From: Motilibacter aurantiacus
GTDB taxonomy: Bacteria; Actinomycetota; Actinomycetes; Motilibacterales; Motilibacteraceae
Direction: 5' to 3'
Length of the DNA: 64,000 nt
Assembly: GCF_011250645.1 (NCBI RefSeq)
Contig: NZ_JAANNO010000008.1
Coordinates: 77,894-141,893 of the forward strand
Positions 1-8,179 of the stretch are shown here, piece after piece; the stretch's first letter is position 1, and each line of letters opens with the position of its first letter. Both the position numbers and the translations under genes were made by a program. The notes beneath the pieces were generated by a model. The model had not been told where the DNA came from. It did not search any database and saw only the letters and a program-made list of their open reading frames with translations.

Positions 1-2
1 TG

Positions 3-956
3 GCGACGTCGTGGAACTTCATGGGCGGGTTCACCGGCTACATCTCGCTGGGGCACGCGGCGTACTTCGGGCTCGGGGCGTACGGCACCGGGCTGCTCGT
101 CACCAAGGCGGACGTGCCGAGCTTCGGCGCGCTCGTGCTCGCCGCGGCATCGGTCGCGGTCCTCGCGGTCCCCATCGGGATCGCTGCGCTGCGCGTGCGC
201 GGCGCGTCCTTCGTCATCGTCTCCATCGCGCTGGTGCTCATCCTGCTCCTGGTCTTCCAGAGCTGGGCGTCCTTCACCGGCGGGTCCAACGGCCTGAACG
301 TGCCGCGGCCCTTCCCCGGCCTGCTGCGCCCCGAGCACCACCTGGTCTTCTACTACCTGTTCGCGGCCCTGCTCTGCCTGGCGCTGCTGACCTGGTGGGC
401 CATCGACCGCTCCCGCTTCGGGATGGGGCTGAAGGCGATCCGCGAGGACGAGGACAAGGCCCAGTCGTTGGGCGTGCCCACCTTCGCCTACAAGCTGGTG
501 GCGTTCGTCGTCTCCGCGACGTTCACCGCGCTGGGGGGCGGGCTCTACGCGCTCTGGTTCGGCGACCTCGACCCCATCTTCCAGTTCTCCATCCTCGTCG
601 GGTCCTACATGGTGCTCATGGCGCTGCTGGGCGGCATCCGCAACCTGTTCGGCCCGGTCGTCGGAGCGGTGGTCGTCGGCTCCGCGCTCGAGTACTTCAA
701 GCTCGAGTTCGGCGACACGCAGTTCCACCTCGTCGCGGCCGGCCTGCTGCTCGCGCTCGTCGTGCTCTTCATGCCCGACGGCATGCTGCCGTTCCTCGGC
801 GACCTGCTGCGCCGGCTGGGGCCCGGCCAGAGCTCGATCCGCGAGGTGACGGCCGAGGAGCTGCTCGCGCAGGACTCCGGACGGGAGGGCATGCCCGGGC
901 AGCCGGGCCCGGCCGAAGGGCAGCGCACCGCAGCCCGCTCGGAGGCGGCCCGATGA
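3..956 (+). CDS. livM: Branched-chain amino acid-type ABC transporter permease (LivM-like), 5' end outside window
   Basis: This is an inner-membrane permease of the Liv/HAAT family that forms the channel with a second permease (LivH type), not seen here. The reading frame is open to the left edge (ATSWNFMGGFTGYISLGHAAYFG), so the start lies upstream. Several hydrophobic helices and the EAA-like loop around SLGVPTFAYKL are typical of LivM. The last 40 residues form a hydrophilic Ala/Gly/Arg tail. The stop overlaps the next start by 4 bases, so translation is probably coupled. Liv transporters carry amino acids, urea or aromatic acids. The downstream sugar-type enzymes make a polyol or sugar-derived substrate possible here; that is inference. 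Confidence 0.9.
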   Translation, partial: ATSWNFMGGFTGYISLGHAAYFGLGAYGTGLLVTKADVPSFGALVLAAASVAVLAVPIGIAALRVRGASFVIVSIALVLILLLVFQSWASFTGGSNGLNVPRPFPGLLRPEHHLVFYYLFAALLCLALLTWWAIDRSRFGMGLKAIREDEDKAQSLGVPTFAYKLVAFVVSATFTALGGGLYALWFGDLDPIFQFSILVGSYMVLMALLGGIRNLFGPVVGAVVVGSALEYFKLEFGDTQFHLVAAGLLLALVVLFMPDGMLPFLGDLLRRLGPGQSSIREVTAEELLAQDSGREGMPGQPGPAEGQRTAARSEAAR

Positions 957-1732
957 GCGCCGGGCAGCTCGCCTCCGCGGCCGCCGGGGCCGGCGCGGTC
1001 GAGCCGGGGCTGGCGACGACCGGGCTGACGAAGAGCTACGGCGGGGTCTGCGCGGTGAACGACGCGTCGGTGACCTTCCACCACGGCCGGGTCAACGCCC
1101 TCATCGGGCCGAACGGCTCGGGCAAGACGACGTTCTTCAATTGCGTGACCGGGATGATCCGCCCGGACACGGGCCGGGTGACGTACCGCGGCAAGGAGAT
1201 CACCGGCTGGGCGCCGCACCGGGTCGCCGCCGCCGGCATCGGGCGCAGCTTCCAGCTCTGCCGGGTCTTCCCGCGGATGACGGCGCTGGAGAACGTCCTC
1301 GTGGCGGCGCGGGCCCGCACCCTGCGCACGCTGCTGTCCGGCGCGTACGACCGCGAGCTCGTCGACCGCGCCCGCGGCTGGCTGGCGCGCGTCGGGCTGG
1401 ACCACGTGGAGGGCCTGGAGGCCCGCAACCTGTCCTACGGGCAGCAGAAGCTGCTCGAGCTCGCCGGCGTGCTCATGGCGGACCCCGAGACGATCCTGCT
1501 CGACGAGCCCGCCGGCGGCGTGAACCCGGCGCTCATCGGCCGCATCGGCACCCTCGTCCGCGAGCTCAACGCCGAGGGCAAGACCTTCCTCATCGTCGAG
1601 CACAACATGGAGATGGTGATGAGCCTGTCCGACCACGTCGTCGTGTTCGACCGCGGGCGGCCGATCGCCGAGGGGCCGCCCTGGTCCGTGCAGGCGGACC
1701 CACGCGTGCTGGAGGCCTACCTTGGCGTCTGA
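953..1732 (+). CDS. livG: Liv-type ABC transporter ATP-binding protein (LivG-like)
   Basis: This 259-residue cytoplasmic ATPase powers the Liv-type importer. The Walker A motif GPNGSGKTT lies at residues 52-60, the signature is LSYGQQK and Walker B is ILLDEPAGG. A conserved H follows in IVEHNMEMV. The C-terminal stretch ending in EAYLGV is the classic LivG ending. The ATG at 953 overlaps the permease stop by 4 bases. The first 20 residues are an Ala/Gly-rich extension compared with typical LivG. Function as an ABC ATPase is certain; the transported substrate is not known. Confidence 0.93.
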   Translation: MSAGQLASAAAGAGAVEPGLATTGLTKSYGGVCAVNDASVTFHHGRVNALIGPNGSGKTTFFNCVTGMIRPDTGRVTYRGKEITGWAPHRVAAAGIGRSFQLCRVFPRMTALENVLVAARARTLRTLLSGAYDRELVDRARGWLARVGLDHVEGLEARNLSYGQQKLLELAGVLMADPETILLDEPAGGVNPALIGRIGTLVRELNAEGKTFLIVEHNMEMVMSLSDHVVVFDRGRPIAEGPPWSVQADPRVLEAYLGV

Positions 1733-2474
1733 GTACCTCCTCGAGCTGGTCGACGTCCAGGCCGGCTACGGCAGGGCGGCCATGGTGCTGCGCGGGCTGA
1801 CGGTACGGGTCCCGCCCGCGTCCGTGGTCTGCCTCGTCGGCCCCAACGGCGCCGGCAAGTCCACCGTCCTCAAGGTCGCCAGCGGGCTGCTGAAGCCGCG
1901 GTCCGGTCGCGTCGTCGTCGACGGGGTGGACGTGACCGGCCAGGGCCCGCAGCAGATGCTGCGCTCGGGGATGGCCCACGTGCTGCAGGGGCACAGCGTC
2001 TTCCGCGAGATGACCGTGGCGGAGAACGTCATGCTCGGGGCCTACAGCGTGCGGGACCGATCGGTCGTCGCCGAGCGCGTGACGGCCGTCCAGCGCCTCT
2101 TCCCGGTGGTGGGCGAGCGCTGGGACGCCCTGGCGGGGCTGCTGTCCGGCGGCCAGCAGAAGCAGGTGGAGTTCGCCCGGTCCCTGATGGTGAGCCCGAA
2201 GGTCGTGCTCCTCGACGAGCCGTCCATGGGGCTGGACCCGAAGACGACGACAACGGTCTTCGAGCAGGTGGCCCGCATGCGCGAGGCGGGCGTCGCCGTC
2301 CTCATCGTGGAGCAGAACGCCCGGCGGGCACTGGAGACGGCCGACATCGGCTGCGTGCTCGACCTGGGCCGGGTGCATCTGTCCGGGCCGGCGCCGGACC
2401 TCCTCGCCGACCGGCGGCTCGGCGAGATCTACCTGGGTGGGCGTCCCGTGACGACCGTCCCCGACGAGAGGTGA
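1722..2474 (+). CDS. livF: Liv-type ABC transporter ATP-binding protein (LivF-like)
   Basis: This is the second ATPase of the importer, 250 residues. It has Walker A GPNGAGKST, signature LSGGQQKQ, Walker B VVLLDEPSMG and the LivF-type C-terminus EIYLGG. The start is a TTG at 1722 that lies inside the last codons of livG (11-base overlap). No later ATG or GTG keeps the conserved LELVDVQAGYG beginning, so TTG is the best choice. Its own stop overlaps the next gene by 4 bases. The ATPase is therefore translationally linked to a sugar-type oxidoreductase, which is unusual for a Liv transporter. Confidence 0.92.
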   Translation: MASEYLLELVDVQAGYGRAAMVLRGLTVRVPPASVVCLVGPNGAGKSTVLKVASGLLKPRSGRVVVDGVDVTGQGPQQMLRSGMAHVLQGHSVFREMTVAENVMLGAYSVRDRSVVAERVTAVQRLFPVVGERWDALAGLLSGGQQKQVEFARSLMVSPKVVLLDEPSMGLDPKTTTTVFEQVARMREAGVAVLIVEQNARRALETADIGCVLDLGRVHLSGPAPDLLADRRLGEIYLGGRPVTTVPDER

Positions 2475-3643
2475 GCAGTCCGATGGCACAGCGCACGGTG
2501 CGCATCATCATGAACGGCGTCACGGGTCGCATGGGCTACCGGCAGCACCTGCTGCGGTCGATCCTGGCGATCCGGGACGACGGCGGGGTCCTCCTGCCCG
2601 ACGGCTCCCGGCTGCAGGTCGAGCCGGTTCTCGTGGGGCGGCGGGCCGACCGCTTGGCCGCGATCGCCGACCTGCACGGGGTCGCGGAGTTCTCGACGGA
2701 CCTGGACGCAGTGCTGGCCGACGACACGGCCGCCGTCTACTTCGACGCGCAGGTCACCAGCGAGCGGACCAAGGCCATCCTCAAGGCCGCTGCGGCGGGC
2801 AAGCACGTCTACACCGAGAAGCCCATCGCGGAGACGGTCGCCGAAGGCCTCGAGCTCGTGGACGCCGCCGACTCGGCCGGCATCATCTCCGGGGTCGTCC
2901 ACGACAAGCTCTACCTCCCGGGCCTGCGCAAGCTCAAGAAGCTGATCGACGCGGGGTTCTTCGGGCGGATCCTCTCGGTGCGCGGCGAGTTCGGCTACTG
3001 GGTCTTCGAGGGCGACCTCGAGCCGGCCCAGCGGCCGAGCTGGAACTACCGGGCCGACCAGGGCGGCGGCATGGTCCTGGACATGTTCTGCCACTGGAAC
3101 TACGTGCTGGAGAACCTCTTCGGCGCCGTCGAGGCGGTCACCGCGAGAGCCGTCACCCACATCCCGCGCCGGTGGGACGAGCAGGGCGAGTCCTACGAGG
3201 CCACCGCGGACGACGCGGCCTACGGCATCTTCGAGCTCTCCGGCGGAGTCATCGCGCAGATCAACTCCTCGTGGGCCGTGCGCGTGGACCGCAGCGAGCT
3301 GGTGGAGTTCCAGGTCGACGGGACGCACGGGTCCGCTGTCGCCGGGCTCTTCGGCTGCAGGGTCCAACCGCGCGTGCTGACCCCGAAACCGGTATGGAAC
3401 CCGGACCTGCCGACGACCGAGGACTTCCGCAGCCAGTGGCAGCAGGTCCCCGACAACGAGGTCTTCGGCAACGGCTTCCGCGCCCAGTGGGAGCAGTTCC
3501 TGAGCGACGTCGACGCCGGGCGCCCCCATCCCTACGACTTCCGGGCGGGTGTACGCGGGCTGCAGCTCGTCGAGGCCGGGCTGCGCTCCTCCGCCGAGGG
3601 CGTGCGGGTCCCCATGGCGACGGCCGGCACGGTGGCCCCGTGA
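2471..3643 (+). CDS. Gfo/Idh/MocA family NAD(P)-dependent oxidoreductase
   Basis: The protein has 390 residues. It starts with a Rossmann nucleotide-binding motif (NGVTGRMGYRQ) and carries the family motif EKPIAE, whose lysine is the usual catalytic residue. A C-terminal alpha/beta substrate domain follows, with conserved GGGMVLDMFCHW. Family members oxidise or reduce a hydroxyl on sugars, inositols or glycosides. GTG at 2471 overlaps livF by 4 bases; an in-frame ATG at 2483 is an alternative. It is coupled by 4-base overlaps to the transporter on one side and to a DUF993 gene on the other, so it probably acts on the imported compound. The exact substrate cannot be read from sequence. Confidence 0.88.
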   Translation: MSSPMAQRTVRIIMNGVTGRMGYRQHLLRSILAIRDDGGVLLPDGSRLQVEPVLVGRRADRLAAIADLHGVAEFSTDLDAVLADDTAAVYFDAQVTSERTKAILKAAAAGKHVYTEKPIAETVAEGLELVDAADSAGIISGVVHDKLYLPGLRKLKKLIDAGFFGRILSVRGEFGYWVFEGDLEPAQRPSWNYRADQGGGMVLDMFCHWNYVLENLFGAVEAVTARAVTHIPRRWDEQGESYEATADDAAYGIFELSGGVIAQINSSWAVRVDRSELVEFQVDGTHGSAVAGLFGCRVQPRVLTPKPVWNPDLPTTEDFRSQWQQVPDNEVFGNGFRAQWEQFLSDVDAGRPHPYDFRAGVRGLQLVEAGLRSSAEGVRVPMATAGTVAP

Positions 3644-4821
3644 CGCAGGCGGCGGTCCGCCACCGCGGCGGGACCGTCCAGCTGCCGGGGACGTCCGGGT
3701 GGAGGGCCGTGGCACTGCGCGAGCCCCGGGCCTGGCCCGAGCACCCGGGCGGCTTCCGGGAGCGGGTCGCGTTCGCTGCGGCCCACGTCGTCGCCGACCC
3801 GCTCGGGGAGAACGTGCCCGGCGCGCCGGCCGTGGTCGACTGGGAGTCGACACTCGCGTTCCGCCGGCACCTGTTCCGCTACGGGCTGGGCCTGGCGGAG
3901 GCGATGGACACCGCGCAGCGCGGGATGGGGCTGGACTGGGCCGCCGTCCGCGAGCTGGTGCGCCGGAGCAGCGGGCAGGCGCTGGCGCTCGGCGCGCGCA
4001 TCGCGGCCGGGGCGGGGACGGACCACCGGCCCGACCTGCGGACGCTCGACGACGTCGCCGAGGCCTACGCGGAGCAGGTCGAGTTCGTCGCCTCGACCGG
4101 CGCGCAGGTCATCGTGATGGCCTCCCGCCAGCTGGCAGCGCTCGCCGCCACCCCCGACGACTACCGCCGGGTCTACGACCGTGTCGTCCCGCTCGCCGGG
4201 TCGCCGGTGATCCTGCACTGGCTCGGCGAGATGTTCGACCCCGCACTGCGCGGCTACTGGGCCGGGGCCGACGTCGCGGCCGCGACCGCGGCGTTCCTCG
4301 GGCTCGTCCACGACCACGCCGAGCACGTCGACGGGGTCAAGGTCTCCCTGCTCGACGCGGGCCACGAGCGACGGCTACGCGCGGCCCTGCCGCCCGGGGT
4401 ACGGCTCTACACCGGCGACGACTTCAACTACCCCGAGCTCATCCGCGGGGACGGGACGCACTCCTCCGACGCGCTGCTCGGCGCGTTCGCCGCGGTGGCG
4501 CCCGCGGCGGGCGCGGCACTCGCCGCGCTGGACGCGGGTGACGGTGCGACGTACGACGCGGAGATGACGTCGACGCTGCCGCTGTCCCGGCACCTGTTCC
4601 AGGCCCCGACCTACTACTACAAGACAGGAATCGCATTCCTGTCGTGGGTCTCCGGTCACCAGCCCGGCTTCACGATGGTGGGCGGCCTGCAGTCGGCCCG
4701 CTCGATCACCCACCTCGCGCGCGCCTTCGAGCTGGCGAACGAGGCACAGCTCCTGCCCGACCCCGATCTCGCCGCGGAGCGGGTCACCCTCCTGCTGCGG
4801 ACGGCGGGGGCGGTCCCGTGA
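3640..4821 (+). CDS. DUF993 family protein (dihydrodipicolinate synthase-like TIM barrel)
   Basis: This 393-residue cytoplasmic protein matches the DUF993 family, which is related to the dihydrodipicolinate synthase/aldolase TIM barrels. Recognisable stretches are HWLGEMFDPALRGYWG-like, the lysine-bearing VDGVKVSLLD, TGDDFNYPELI and YYYKTGIAFLSW. The lysine in GVKVS is the likely Schiff-base residue by analogy with aldolases (inference). It starts at a GTG overlapping the oxidoreductase stop by 4 bases and ends in a 4-base overlap with the next gene. Its position between an oxidoreductase and an isomerase-like protein suggests carbon-carbon cleavage or elimination on a keto-sugar intermediate. 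No function is firmly established for the family. An inverted repeat, ACAGGAAT-cgc-ATTCCTGT at 4624-4642, falls in rare-codon sequence. Confidence 0.85.
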   Translation: MTQAAVRHRGGTVQLPGTSGWRAVALREPRAWPEHPGGFRERVAFAAAHVVADPLGENVPGAPAVVDWESTLAFRRHLFRYGLGLAEAMDTAQRGMGLDWAAVRELVRRSSGQALALGARIAAGAGTDHRPDLRTLDDVAEAYAEQVEFVASTGAQVIVMASRQLAALAATPDDYRRVYDRVVPLAGSPVILHWLGEMFDPALRGYWAGADVAAATAAFLGLVHDHAEHVDGVKVSLLDAGHERRLRAALPPGVRLYTGDDFNYPELIRGDGTHSSDALLGAFAAVAPAAGAALAALDAGDGATYDAEMTSTLPLSRHLFQAPTYYYKTGIAFLSWVSGHQPGFTMVGGLQSARSITHLARAFELANEAQLLPDPDLAAERVTLLLRTAGAVP

Positions 4822-5729
4822 CGGGCCTGGCCGCCGAGGTCGAGTCGGACGTCCCTGGTGGCGCGCCCGCCCGCGTGTCCACGCCGCAGCCGGGGGACGC
4901 CCGCCTGGGCCGGCTGTCGCTGAACCAGCGCACCACCGCGAGATGGAGCCTGCGGGAGGCGCTGGACGGCGCGCGCGCGGCGGGGCTGCCCGCGGTCGGG
5001 CTCTGGCGCGAGCCGGTGGCGGAGGTCGGCCTGGGGCGGGCGGCCCGCTGGGTGCGCGAGTCCGGGCTGCGCGTCTCCTCGCTGTGCCGGGGTGGGTTCT
5101 TCACGGCGAGCGACGGGGCCGGCCGGGCCGCGGCGGTCGCTGCGAACCGGGCCGCGATCGACGAGGCGGCGGAGCTGGGCGCGCGCACCCTGGTGCTCGT
5201 GCCGGGCGGGCTGCCGCCGGGGGACCGCGACCTGGCCGCGGCCCGCGCGCGCGTGGCGGAGGCGGTCGCGACGCTGGTGCCGTACGCTCGCGAGCGCGGC
5301 GTCGTGCTGGGCATCGAGCCGATGAACCCCGTCTACGCCGCGGACCGCGGGGTCGTCTCCACCCTGGCGCAGGCTCTCGAGCTCGCCGCGCCGCACGCAC
5401 CGGACGAGGTCGGCGTCGTCGTCGACACGTTCCACCTGTGGTGGGAGCCAGGCGTGCACGCCCTGCTGGAGTCCTCCGGCGAGCGCATCGTCAGCTACCA
5501 GGTCTGCGACTGGGTGACCCCGCTGCCGGCCGACACGCTGCTGGCGCGCGGGATGATGGGCGACGGCCACGTCGACTTCGCGTCCTTCACGACGGCCGTG
5601 GCCCGCTCGGGCTACTCGGGGGACGTGGAGGTCGAGATCTTCAACGCCGACGTCTGGGCGGCGCCCGGCGACCGGGTCCTGGCCACCATGGCCCGCCGGT
5701 ACGTCGAGCTGGTCGAGCCCTACCTCTGA
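4818..5729 (+). CDS. Sugar phosphate isomerase/epimerase family TIM-barrel protein
   Basis: The 303-residue product belongs to the xylose isomerase-like/AP-endonuclease 2 fold. Metal-binding residues can be placed in GIEPMNP (Glu), VVDTFHLWW (Asp and His) and VEVEIFN (Glu near the C-terminus). About 30 residues precede the barrel and look disordered. GTG at 4818 overlaps the DUF993 stop by 4 bases. Members of this family isomerise or epimerise sugars and some cleave 3-keto-glycosides by elimination, which would suit a partner of the Gfo/Idh enzyme. This is the last gene of the operon; no strong terminator is seen before the next promoter. Confidence 0.86.
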   Translation: MTGLAAEVESDVPGGAPARVSTPQPGDARLGRLSLNQRTTARWSLREALDGARAAGLPAVGLWREPVAEVGLGRAARWVRESGLRVSSLCRGGFFTASDGAGRAAAVAANRAAIDEAAELGARTLVLVPGGLPPGDRDLAAARARVAEAVATLVPYARERGVVLGIEPMNPVYAADRGVVSTLAQALELAAPHAPDEVGVVVDTFHLWWEPGVHALLESSGERIVSYQVCDWVTPLPADTLLARGMMGDGHVDFASFTTAVARSGYSGDVEVEIFNADVWAAPGDRVLATMARRYVELVEPYL

Positions 5730-5742
5730 GCCCCCAACGCCA

Positions 5743-5772
5743 TTGACTTTACGGGAAACACGCGCGTAACTT
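5743..5772 (+). promoter_or_regulatory. Candidate promoter for the secreted PQQ dehydrogenase-ThuA pair
   Basis: A TTGACT hexamer at 5743-5748 is followed after 18 bases by TAACTT at 5767-5772. The stretch is AT-richer than its surroundings. It lies about 50 bases before the ATG at 5824, with a GGTGGG ribosome site between. Confidence 0.5.
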
Positions 5773-5774
5773 CC

Positions 5775-5790
5775 GCGTAAGCGCTTACGC
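5775..5790. promoter_or_regulatory. Perfect 16-bp palindromic operator, LacI/GalR type
   Basis: GCGTAAGCGCTTACGC is a perfect 8+8 palindrome. Its CG-centred TAAGCGCTTA core is the classic shape of LacI/GalR-family operators. It sits directly downstream of the candidate -10, where a bound repressor would block transcription. An extra half site (GCGTAA) lies at 5764-5769. No LacI gene is present in the window; the ROK protein at 57532-58824 is an alternative binder but of a different family. Confidence 0.65.
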
Positions 5791-5823
5791 ACACCACATC
5801 ACTCTCTCCGAACGGTGGGTGCA

Positions 5824-8178
5824 ATGAGGAAGCCCAAACACCTGATCCCGGCTGCGGCCGTCGCGGCGGCAGCCCTTCTCGTGCCGGTCACCGCGGCGTC
5901 GAGCGGCGCGGCCCCGGACGTGTCGGCGGCGGCGAGCGTCGTCCTGACGGACCCGGTCCCGGAGGAGGCGGCCGCGCCGCGCCTCGGGCTCGTCGTCGAG
6001 GAGTTCGCGCAGTTCCCGAAGTCCGAGCCGGTGCCGGCGCCGACCGACGTCCGGCTGATGCGGCACGCGCGTATCAACAACCTCGCGGAGGTCCGCGACG
6101 GCTCGGGCCGGCTGTACGTCCCCGACCTCAACGGCTCGCTCTACATGCTCGACGACGACGGTGAGCCATGGGAGTACCTCGACGTCCGCGAGGCGGTCGG
6201 GGCCGACTTCTTCTCCGGCCGCGGCCTCGGCCAGGGCTTCGGCTTCGCCGCCTTCCATCCCGCCTTCGGGGCGAACGGGCTCTTCTACACCGTCCACACG
6301 GAGGCCTTCGGGGCACTGACGACCAAGACCCCGGACCTGACGCCGCAGCGGGGGACGATCTTCCACGGCGTCATCACCGAGTGGAGGGCCACCGACCCGG
6401 CCGCCGACGTCTTCAGCGGCACCCGGCGCGAGGTGCTCCGCCTCGGCTTCGGGGGCCAGATCCACGGCATCCAGCAGATCGACTTCAACCCCAACGCCAC
6501 CCCACGTGACGACGACTACGGCCTGCTCTACATCGCCGCCGGCGACGGCGGGCTGGGCGCGGCCGTGGGCAACGACGACCCGCAGGACCTCGCCGTGCCG
6601 CACGGGAAGATCCTGCGTGTCGACCCGCTCGGCCGGGACAGCGCGAACGGCCGGTACGGCATCCCCGCCGCCAACCCGTTCGTCGGGCAGGCGGGCGCCC
6701 TGGGCGAGATCTTCGCCATCGGCATGCGCGACCCGCACCGGTTCAGCTGGGACCCGGGCGGCAGGAAGCGCATGTTCATGGGCCACATCGGCGAGAAGGA
6801 CCTCGAGGCCGTGTACGACGTGCGTGCCGGCGACGACCTCGGCTGGCCGCAGCGCGAGGGGCCGTTCCGCTACGACAAGACCGACCGCTGCAACCTCTAC
6901 AGCCTGCCCGAGGACGACGAGTCCTACGGCTTCACCTACCCGGTCGCCGCGTACGACCACGACCCGCCGCCCGGCTACTCCTGCACCGCGGACGTCGGCC
7001 ATGCGGTCAGCGGCGGCTACGTCTACCGGGGGAAGAAGCTCGGCAAGCTGGGCGGGACGTACATCTTCGGCGACCTCGTCGACGGCCGGATCTTCTACAC
7101 CGAGGAAGCGAAGATGGTGCGCGGCAGCGGGGAGCTGGCGCCGATGCACGAGCTCGCCGTGTTCACGACGGACGGGCGCGAGACGTCCATGCCGATCCTC
7201 GCCGGCGACAACCGCGTGGACCTGCGGTTCGGCCGGGACGCGGAGGGCGAGCTCTACCTGATCGCGAAGGCCAACGGGAAGGTGTGGAAGGTCGTCGGCG
7301 TCCAGCGCCTCGAGCGCGACGCGGTGGTGCACCCGAACGTCGCGCGTGACCTGCAGGCGTATTACGACTTCGAGCACCCCGTCGCCGGTGACTCGGCGAA
7401 GGAGGACGACCAGGGGCTGTCCGGCACGGACATCGCCCTGGTCAACGGGGGCGACGACATGCGCATGCGCGACGGTGCCTTCCGCGCGAGCCGGAACTCC
7501 CTGCAGGTGCAGCAGGCCGACCCGGCCGCGGGACGGGGGGCCTGGAAGGCCGGCGTCTACTCGCCCACCGGCGTCCCCTCGCTGCGCGCCTTCAACGCGG
7601 TGCAGAGCACCACGGTCATGGGATGGTTCAAGATGACCGGCGAGGGGCCGAGCCCGAACACCAACACCCCGAACCCGGACGACTACTACAACGCCATCGG
7701 CCTGGCAGGCGTGCTGACCGGCAACTCCGACGGTCATGCGGTCCGCGCGCTGCTCGAGCTCATCGACGTCAACGGCACCCTGCGGCTGGTCGCGCTGGGG
7801 CGCCGGGTCGACACCGGGGCGTCGAGGACCTACGCGGCGAACGCTGATTGGCGAACCCTGCTCCCGCAGGGCGAGTGGGTCCACCTGGCCGCGACGTTCG
7901 ACTTCGACTCCGGGGCGATGGCCCTCTACCGCAACGGCAAGCCGATCCCCGGGTCCTACACCGCGGCGGGCAACCCGTGGCAGGGGACCGGCCCGCGGCC
8001 GTACCTCACCTCGCCGACCGACCCGCGCGGCATCAAGATCGGGGGCAGCTTCCCGCAGGACCTGTCCGAGCGGAACCCGTGCAACTGCCGGATGGACAGC
8101 CTGATGTTCCTCGACCGGGCCCTCACCAAGGTCGAGGTGGGCCAGCAGTACCGCCGCATGACCGAGTACGGGCGCTGA
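5824..8178 (+). CDS. Secreted PQQ-dependent sugar dehydrogenase-like protein with C-terminal LamG domain
   Basis: The 784-residue protein begins with a signal peptide (MRKPKHLIPAAAVAAAALL, Ala-rich cleavage region near residue 30). Residues about 50-490 form a six-bladed propeller of the glucose/sorbosone dehydrogenase (GSDH) family, seen in GRGLGQGFGFAAFHP, YIAAGDGG, ILRVDPLG, GMRDPHRFSWDP and YRGKKLGKLGGTYIFGD. Residues about 510-784 form a LamG/concanavalin-like sugar-binding domain (AYYDFEHP, GEWVHLAATFDF, ALYRNGKPI). Family enzymes oxidise sugars with PQQ and calcium. ATG 5824 is preferred over GTG 5815 because of spacing to GGTGGG. The next gene starts one base after its stop. No PQQ synthesis gene is in the window, so cofactor supply is open. 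Confidence 0.87.
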   Translation: MRKPKHLIPAAAVAAAALLVPVTAASSGAAPDVSAAASVVLTDPVPEEAAAPRLGLVVEEFAQFPKSEPVPAPTDVRLMRHARINNLAEVRDGSGRLYVPDLNGSLYMLDDDGEPWEYLDVREAVGADFFSGRGLGQGFGFAAFHPAFGANGLFYTVHTEAFGALTTKTPDLTPQRGTIFHGVITEWRATDPAADVFSGTRREVLRLGFGGQIHGIQQIDFNPNATPRDDDYGLLYIAAGDGGLGAAVGNDDPQDLAVPHGKILRVDPLGRDSANGRYGIPAANPFVGQAGALGEIFAIGMRDPHRFSWDPGGRKRMFMGHIGEKDLEAVYDVRAGDDLGWPQREGPFRYDKTDRCNLYSLPEDDESYGFTYPVAAYDHDPPPGYSCTADVGHAVSGGYVYRGKKLGKLGGTYIFGDLVDGRIFYTEEAKMVRGSGELAPMHELAVFTTDGRETSMPILAGDNRVDLRFGRDAEGELYLIAKANGKVWKVVGVQRLERDAVVHPNVARDLQAYYDFEHPVAGDSAKEDDQGLSGTDIALVNGGDDMRMRDGAFRASRNSLQVQQADPAAGRGAWKAGVYSPTGVPSLRAFNAVQSTTVMGWFKMTGEGPSPNTNTPNPDDYYNAIGLAGVLTGNSDGHAVRALLELIDVNGTLRLVALGRRVDTGASRTYAANADWRTLLPQGEWVHLAATFDFDSGAMALYRNGKPIPGSYTAAGNPWQGTGPRPYLTSPTDPRGIKIGGSFPQDLSERNPCNCRMDSLMFLDRALTKVEVGQQYRRMTEYGR

Positions 8179-8179
8179 C

